Shown: positions 58,091 through 64,000 of the stretch, in pieces
How positions within the stretch are numbered: the first letter of the stretch is position 1
Layout: every line of letters begins with the position of its first letter
NCBI GenBank assembly: GCA_026874595.1
Contig: CM049307.1
Span: 97,274,330-97,338,329, forward strand
DNA: 64,000 nucleotides
Reading direction: 5' to 3'
DNA from: Sipunculus nudus
Lineage: Eukaryota > Annelida > Sipuncula > Golfingiida > Sipunculidae
Program-made: the position numbers and the translations under genes
The notes under the pieces: generated by a model
What the model saw: the letters and a program-made list of their open reading frames with translations, nothing else
The model's database searches: none
What the model was told of the DNA's origin: nothing

Positions 58091-59159
58091 TATCACTCAA
58101 AAAACAGATTGGTTGAATCCCCAAAAATTGGTTGAACCCAACTAATTTAATTGGACAACATACGTCCAAACAATTTATTGTTTAGAACAAATTAATTTAT
58201 TTTGGTTGAAATCAAATAACAAATATTAATCAAATCCTCCAATATATTGGTAAGAGCAACCAACACAGCTGGTCGTTTAAACCAACAAAATTGGTCAGTT
58301 TGACCAAATTATGATTTGGTTATTCTCAACCTATGTACTTTGGTTGAGGTCAACCAAAACAATTGTTTAAATCAGATAATAAATTGGTCACATGAACTAA
58401 TTCCAGTTGGTCGGAATAGTGGACACATTTATGTGTGCACTGCTACTGTCAGTCCCCTTTTCAGTTGTTTTACTCTCCTGATTGATTGGAAGTCTTATAA
58501 GTCATTCTTCAGTTTCGAGTTGCTTTGGTCCAGGTTTCAAGGGGGGAAACACAAAATTCCGCCCGATCTTGGAACTGAATCTGTGACCGCTGGCATACAA
58601 GTCAGACGTTTTGCCCTCAGCCAGTAAAGCTTGCATCATTTGTTACTGATTTGGAGCACTTTTGTGTCTGATGTTTAACATGACCAACCGGTTTGGTCAG
58701 TGCTTGACTAATCAGTTGGTAAAAATAACCAATATATTGGTAAAATAAACCAATTTTTAACTCAACCAAGAAATTTGGTAAAGTATATGCAACCAAATGG
58801 TCAACCAATTAAATTGGTCAAAATGCCCAATGAGTTTGATTAATACATAACCAAAAAGTTGGCTGAAATAACCAATGTGTTGGTTAAATCTACCAATATC
58901 ATCTCAACCAACCAAATTGGTCATACATGTGTGCTAAGGTAACACATAATTTGGTTATCTATTGACCAATATATTGGCTAAACCTGCACACAGTATTTTA
59001 TTCTGTTAACCAATAAAATTGGTCAGAACAACTAAGTGGTTTGGTTTGTACTTTAACAATGCGTTGGTTAAGATAAAAAAATATCTTGGTTAAAACAACC
59101 AAAATTGGCTAAACCAATTAAACTGGTATCATATTAAACCAATCTGTTTTTGAGTGATA
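58091..59159. mobile_element. ~1.07 kb TIR element filled with ACCAA/TTGGT motifs
   Basis: The left end TATCACTCAAAAAACAGATT (then GGTT) is inverted at 59136-59159 with a single A-run length difference. TA lies outside both ends. Alternatively, CACTC ends with ATAT on both sides fit equally well. The interior is made of dozens of short, roughly 20-40 bp spaced AACCAA and TTGGTT-type motifs in both orientations, around a motif-poor core at about 58420-58680. No transposase exists. The 103-codon frame at 58316-58627 lies inside and is not credible as a gene. Confidence 0.7.
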
Positions 59160-61858
59160 TAGAAGCAGACAACATACATGACATACAGAGTACCTTAATG
59201 ATCGAACTATCAAAGATATCAAATATCTTATGATTACATAGGCTATGAAAAAAAGGTTAAGTTATAACATGATAAAACAGTATTTGTATGTGAGAGTATA
59301 CATTAAAATAAATATTTCGGTTTAAAACCGTAAAAGAATTTTCTGGAGTGCGCGTTTCAACATTCTCCTAAAGGAAGAAAGAGATTTGGATCAACGGTTT
59401 TGAGTAGCAAGCCGGATCCACTGAAAACCTCATGAGTTGGAAAAGCTTATGATTTTTTTGCCCTTGAAGAACGTTGCCTTTCGCATAGCCATCCGAAACG
59501 GTCTGACAGTATATATATAGTCAAGTTGACTTAGTATAACATGCGGGTTAGTATACGGTTCCTCAAGTCGGTAAGCGTGACACATTAAATTTAAAGTAAA
59601 TCACTCGAAACATGTACCAGTTTGTCAGGTGTCTGTGTCTAGTGTTATCAGGTTTGTCTATACCTGTTTGTGTTTATGTATGTACAAGGCACATTGTAAA
59701 AGCCGGAACTTCTTATAGGATTTTCCGCCAATGGCGGTATACATATAACCTACGACCACTGCAAAAAAAAAAAAAAATACATATTACCAACCCAACGTGC
59801 CGTATATATGTGAGAGCTCATTATATCCATTTCGCTTAAAAAAGCTCGAAGACTTAATCTCCGCAAGCTTTGAATGAAAAAATCGGGGTCGGTAAATTAT
59901 CACCGGGGAGTTTATCATTGTAAATGAAATAAATCCGTGACAGGCATTATGGGTAACTTCGAGGTACATAATCTCTTAATACGCATGTTGGGGCATACAA
60001 ATGTGATATATTAAGATTCAAGAAAAAAAAATATCTGTTCTCATTAGAATGCAGATAAGTAAGATTTTAAAAAAAAATTGTTAAATGCCTTACTGCCATA
60101 ATGTTTTCTGAGAAAACTGTATATTTTATTTATCTGTTAGAAAAATCTAAAAAAAATCAAGAAATAAAGTGATATCAAACCCTTATTGAAGTTTTCAATC
60201 AGGGTAAAATGTGAAATTCTAGGAATAAACTCAAATCGAAATATAGCAGAATTTACTTTTCAAATTTTAGAAATGGTACAATTAATATGATAAGACATGA
60301 ACGATGACTGATGCTACAATTAAATCTTTTTAAATGTAGTAAAACGAGATTCGCATGGTTTCTGTGATGTCATTCTTAAAAAAAGGAAGGTGAATAAAAG
60401 TATATTAGAAGAAAAACATGGACCACTAAGCAGTAGTGATTTCAAATATTACATTTCCGGAACAAATTTCCAAAGTTTAAGCTGGTTAGACAGCAACCCC
60501 ATGAAAACCAAGAAGGACATAAAGTTATGACGTAATTTATCGATGAAACTCCTGAACCGAGACTCGTGATACCAGACCATGCACTGTTATGCATTGACAA
60601 GGGGGCTGAAGTTTGTATTTCAATTTGTTCATATCTAAACTTAATAATTATATATCCTACCCCAAACACCTAATGGCATGACCATACTGCATGTTTTGAA
60701 ACGCACTGTTAGAACTTTATTGGAAACTGAAAAATAAAACGGAAAACAAGGGCAGTATAAGCTGAGAATCCTCGGGTTTTTGTTCAACATAATATAGTCG
60801 TTCGGGCCTGACTGGAGACTTTTCCCTTCCACGAGATAAGCGTCATTTTGTACGCGCAACCAACACCGAATTCGGCTCATTTGGACTAAATTAGGTAATA
60901 CAGTTATAAAGATGAAATAAATTATACTAAATATTTTTACCAGAAATTCCGCTGGATGAACTTGATAATGTCCACATGACCGCACATTGCTGTTAAACAA
61001 TATAACGTGATATCGAATTACAGAGTTATAAGAATAATGAACAATGCAACAATATATCAAAATATGTAAGATCACATTGTGGCTTTTATAGGGCATATTT
61101 TATCAAAACCTGAACATGGGAGTTTTGGTAAAACATTAAGATAATATGAGTTCATTTAATTTGGTTTCATTAATTGTGCTTATCTAATCGGCCAGTTCAG
61201 AAATCCAGAAAGTTACCCTTAAGTGGATGGAAAAAACTACAGAATACAAAGATCGTAACTATGGTAACGAAATTAGTTATGAATTACATGTGAAGTAATG
61301 AGCCTAAATTCCAGAATTAATAGGATGATCGTCTTTACCATACATGCTTTTACCATGCATCCATGTATACTTGAAAAGCCAAGGCCATTTCAAGCATTGG
61401 TAAGTACATGCAGACATTCTATTCTCGTTAAATAGTAAAAGCTATAAATATCTATAGCACAAAGAGACACCAGACTTATAGGTAAAAACATGCTCCCAAA
61501 ATTGAAAAATAGCAAGCTTTTATATTATTAAATCTTCAAAAACTTATATTTTAAATCTGATTGATTAAATGAAAGACACTGAAAAGTACTTGTAATTAAG
61601 TACAAACTTCTTTTCCATTACTCTATAGAAATCAATGCATGTATTTCTACACCTGATTCAGTATTGTCAGGCTCTGTGTATCTGTACTTGTGTTCAAGTA
61701 GACCCCTGGTGCCCGGCCAAGCCTGTAATTCACTCCATGATACAATGAATACAACGGACTTACAACTTGACTATTTACACAGTTATACAGAATTAGAGAA
61801 TAGGAAAAAGAAAGAGAAATTGAAAACACTATAGGTTTTTATTTCTCTTACGCCACAG
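59160..61858. other. Unassigned non-coding DNA, possibly an intron
   Basis: No gene recognised. If the exon at 61859 is real, at least the sequence just before it is intronic; the pyrimidine tract TTTTTATTTCTCTTACGCC precedes the acceptor AG. Confidence 0.3.
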
Positions 61859-62108
61859 ATTAATTATACATCAAAAGATTTGACGGTCGTGAGGGAGAAC
61901 CCAATTTTAGAAAAACGCCCTGTAGAAGAATTATGGACACAATTTCCTTGCGATGTGTCATTGGTAATAAAAGACTGGGAATTATGTTTAAAATTGTTAA
62001 CACGAGAAGCCAATCTTTCGGATCAAAATGTAGCTGATTTATTGGTTCAGAGTATGTCCTTACTGAAATTTAATATGGTATATATCACGGAACTCTGGGG
62101 ACGCCTTT
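61859..62108 (+). CDS. Probable internal coding exon of an unidentified gene
   Basis: A strong acceptor (pyrimidine tract then CACAG at 61854-61858) and a consensus donor (CTTT|GTAAGTAT, GT at 62109) bound 250 bp that is open throughout, phase 0 in and phase 1 out. It gives 83 residues of normal, non-repetitive composition: NYTSKDLTVVRENP..., VEELWTQFPCDVSLVIKDW, LCLKLLTREANLSDQNVADL, then FNMVYITELWGRL. The pattern suggests amphipathic helices, as in helical-repeat proteins, but I recognise no family. A possible next exon is at 62348-62409. There is no in-frame ATG start within the exon, consistent with an internal exon. Confidence 0.5.
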
Positions 62109-62347
62109 GTAAGTATACTACGTACAAATACAAAGAAAGCCGAAATCCAGAGGAAAAATATAAACAATTGAATATTTTCATTTAATCATATCGTCATTCG
62201 GTTAACATGTTCAGTGGATAGTGGGTTTACGTCCAAGCCAAAGCGAAGTATCATGGATCCCGATACAGTACAGTTTCGTTGTTCTTTCCATTGTTCAATT
62301 CTGCAGTATCTGCTTCAGACTGACTGCTGTATGTGTTCCTGCTGCAG

Positions 62348-62409
62348 TTGCCCTTGGTGTCACCAGTAAAAAATATGGGACCAACTCTGAAACTGGGCAA
62401 TATGGATCA
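62348..62409 (+). CDS. Possible following exon, phase-compatible
   Basis: The acceptor TGTTCCTGCTGCAG ends at 62347 and a weaker donor TCA|GTAAATG starts at 62410. The 62 bp between can take over the reading frame from the exon at 61859-62108 (phase 1 in, phase 0 out) and would encode ALGVTSKKYGTNSETGQYGS after the split codon. The implied intron is 239 bp. This could be chance. Confidence 0.25.
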
Positions 62410-62662
62410 GTAAATGTATATCTTTCTAGGTTATACCTAACTGTACATGTTTAAAAATCTCTGACAGAGAACTAAACTGTGAAAAAAAAATGCACTTTCA
62501 GGTTTCAGAAAATGACTGGAAGTTTGATTGACTGATGGGGAGGGACAAAAGGGATAAGTATTAATAAAGCTAAACATAATTTAGTTGTAAACTGCCAACG
62601 AGTGCAGTGACTGCGTCAGTCAGATGTTAAAACAAATATTACAGTGAAATATAATACTTGGC
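62410..62662. other. Unassigned DNA
   Basis: Short spacer before the SINE, with nothing recognised. Confidence 0.3.
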
Positions 62663-62838
62663 ACTCTCCATGGCTCGGATGGTGGTGCTCGGTAGTCTGT
62701 AGAGGTGGAGGAAACCGGAGGACCCGGAGAAAACCACCGACCGGGGACGGGCCACTACAGCCCATTCTCATGGCACGTCCGGGGATCGAACCCGGGTCGC
62801 CAGCGGAGAGAGCCGAGCATTTAACCACTCAACTGTCA
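62663..62838 (-). mobile_element. tRNA-derived SINE, copy B
   Basis: On the minus strand an A-box-like CAGTTGAGTGG is followed about 40 bp later by the consensus B-box GGTTCGATCCC (plus-strand GGGATCGAACCC near 62783), then the shared body with plus-strand landmarks AGAGGTGGAGGAAACCGGAG and CACTCTCCATGGCTCGG. It is more intact than copy A at 21201-21384 and has the same orientation. The open frames on both strands here are SINE sequence, not genes. Confidence 0.75.
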
Positions 62839-64000
62839 AGTAAAAGTAATATACCGGAAAATAGTCAGGGATTGAATGAATCCATCCAACCTGATTTAAG
62901 TTGTAATCTACTATGATGAGGGTATCCAGGAAGTGAGTGTCGCAGAAAAATTGCAGTCCAATGTCTACTTAACAAATTTCTAGTTACCTAAATTGGAGGA
63001 AAACTTTGTCGGCAGTGACATATGCACTGCACAATACACAACGCATAATTTTTGCTAACATGCATTGCATTTTTTTTATCAAGATGTCGAAAGGGCATCT
63101 GCCCTTGCTTTCCACTAAATCCATAGCGGGGTGGAGCTCCTGCTAACACTGACTACGGGCTGAAGTATTAGTGTATCAAAGGGGGTTTATAGTTTCGCCC
63201 TTGAGAATATATTACCTTTGGGTTAGTGGAATATAATTAAATAAGGTTTCGTCGTATATGCTAAACAGAAAACTATAAAACGATATTTTATTATTTTATA
63301 TAAACATTTTACTGGTATCCCATACGTCTGATAGTACATAATTCATCATATAAAGATTCATGTCTTTCTAAGTTAAAATCAGTTTTTAAAAACAGTTTTT
63401 TATTTCAAGTTTCGTATAAGTTGATTTTCAGTCTAATAACCAGATATTTTAAGTAAGCATAATTGTATGAAAAACTGGATGACTGCAGCATACATGCTTC
63501 TTCTTTGGGCCATCACTAAGCTTTACGTCTTTGCAGCTGACTCTGGTTCAGACACCTCTCATAAAGCATTGAAATAACGAGGGTTACACCATTGAACATG
63601 TATACATCTATATTCATGGTACAATAGTTTATGATCCATCGTTACAGGTAGTTCAACTTCACAGACAAAAAGCCTTTTATCAACCATTTACAAATAAAAG
63701 AAAGGTTTTATAGTTGCATATAGAGTAATTTTGGAGGGTAAAGATCTAAAAAGCTAGTATTACATTATTATAAGTATTTAACTGATTGACATACATATTT
63801 TGTAAAGTGCATCAAGATATGCATTGGTCAAGAACTTTGATCTGGATTAAAATGATGTCAACTCTAAATCACATTTCAGTTGAATGCACTGGACAGATTA
63901 TCTATTCAGGCATGTATGGAATGGACAAGACGTGAGAATTTCAATTGCAGATATACATTTATTTTAGAAACAGCAAAAGCATATTGTTTTAAAGAAATCT
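62839..64000. other. Unassigned non-coding DNA to window end
   Basis: No gene, RNA or repeat family recognised. Confidence 0.3.

Noticed and set aside
62616-62916. Open frames on both strands over the SINE
   Set aside because: They are SINE sequence. A similar segment at 21201-21384 shows the same artefact.
1-64000. CRISPR array, tRNA, rRNA or prokaryotic operon
   Set aside because: None of the repeats has regular spacer architecture, no tRNA cloverleaf other than SINE heads is visible, and the coding pattern is eukaryotic.

Overview
This 64 kb window reads as nuclear DNA of an animal, most likely a marine mollusc or a similar invertebrate. That placement is inference. It rests on the AT-rich, exon-poor texture, many long (AT)n, (CA)n, (CT)n, (GACA)n and poly-G/C tracts, and a dense mix of non-LTR, LTR and TIR/MITE repeats. 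No bacterial-style gene layout, rRNA, tRNA gene or CRISPR array is present. No complete host gene can be supported. The best host coding candidate is an internal exon at 61859-62108.

Layout. 0-2.3 kb: a decayed antisense LINE reverse transcriptase between two copies of a ~97 bp repeat. 3.2-4.6 kb: an element with three 301 bp tandem units, into which a TTA-flanked Harbinger-like MITE has inserted. A second, oppositely oriented copy of that MITE lies at 22.5 kb. 6.0 kb: a near-perfect 38 bp hairpin. 7.2-12.1 kb: a degenerate tandem array of a ~1.5 kb non-coding unit. 15.7-17.9 kb: a long imperfect inverted repeat. 18.6-20.7 kb: a 2.1 kb CACTG-ended element in a GT array. 21.2-21.8 kb: a tRNA-derived SINE and a hAT-like inverted-repeat element, each next to AT arrays. 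24.1-25.8 kb: a ~150 bp GACA-rich repeat block and a 35 bp minisatellite of about 31 units.

The centrepiece, 25897-32607, is a young Ty3/gypsy-class LTR retrotransposon. Its two 1131 bp LTRs look identical, and it has TG...CA ends, a 5 bp target duplication, a primer-binding site and a polypurine tract. Its 968-codon ORF runs Gag (with a SCAN-like capsid segment and CCHC knuckle) - aspartic protease - integrase. The RNase H lies downstream of the integrase. This order is that of Gmr1-like elements, not of ordinary gypsy elements. The catalytic half of reverse transcriptase is missing at the integrase/RNase H junction. The copy therefore looks non-autonomous yet recently mobilised, presumably in trans.

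32.6-64 kb: mostly non-coding DNA with a LINE 3' end (35.1-35.6 kb), several TIR/MITE elements (43.96, 48.3 and 58.1 kb), a ~475 bp purine tract (47.5 kb), a CpG- and YY1/E-box-rich promoter-like stretch (52.5-54.1 kb), a very AT-rich domain (54.1-57.6 kb), the candidate exon(s) near 62 kb and a second SINE at 62.7 kb. All coordinates and repeat matches were read by eye. Family names for MITEs are inferred from end motifs and target duplications only.
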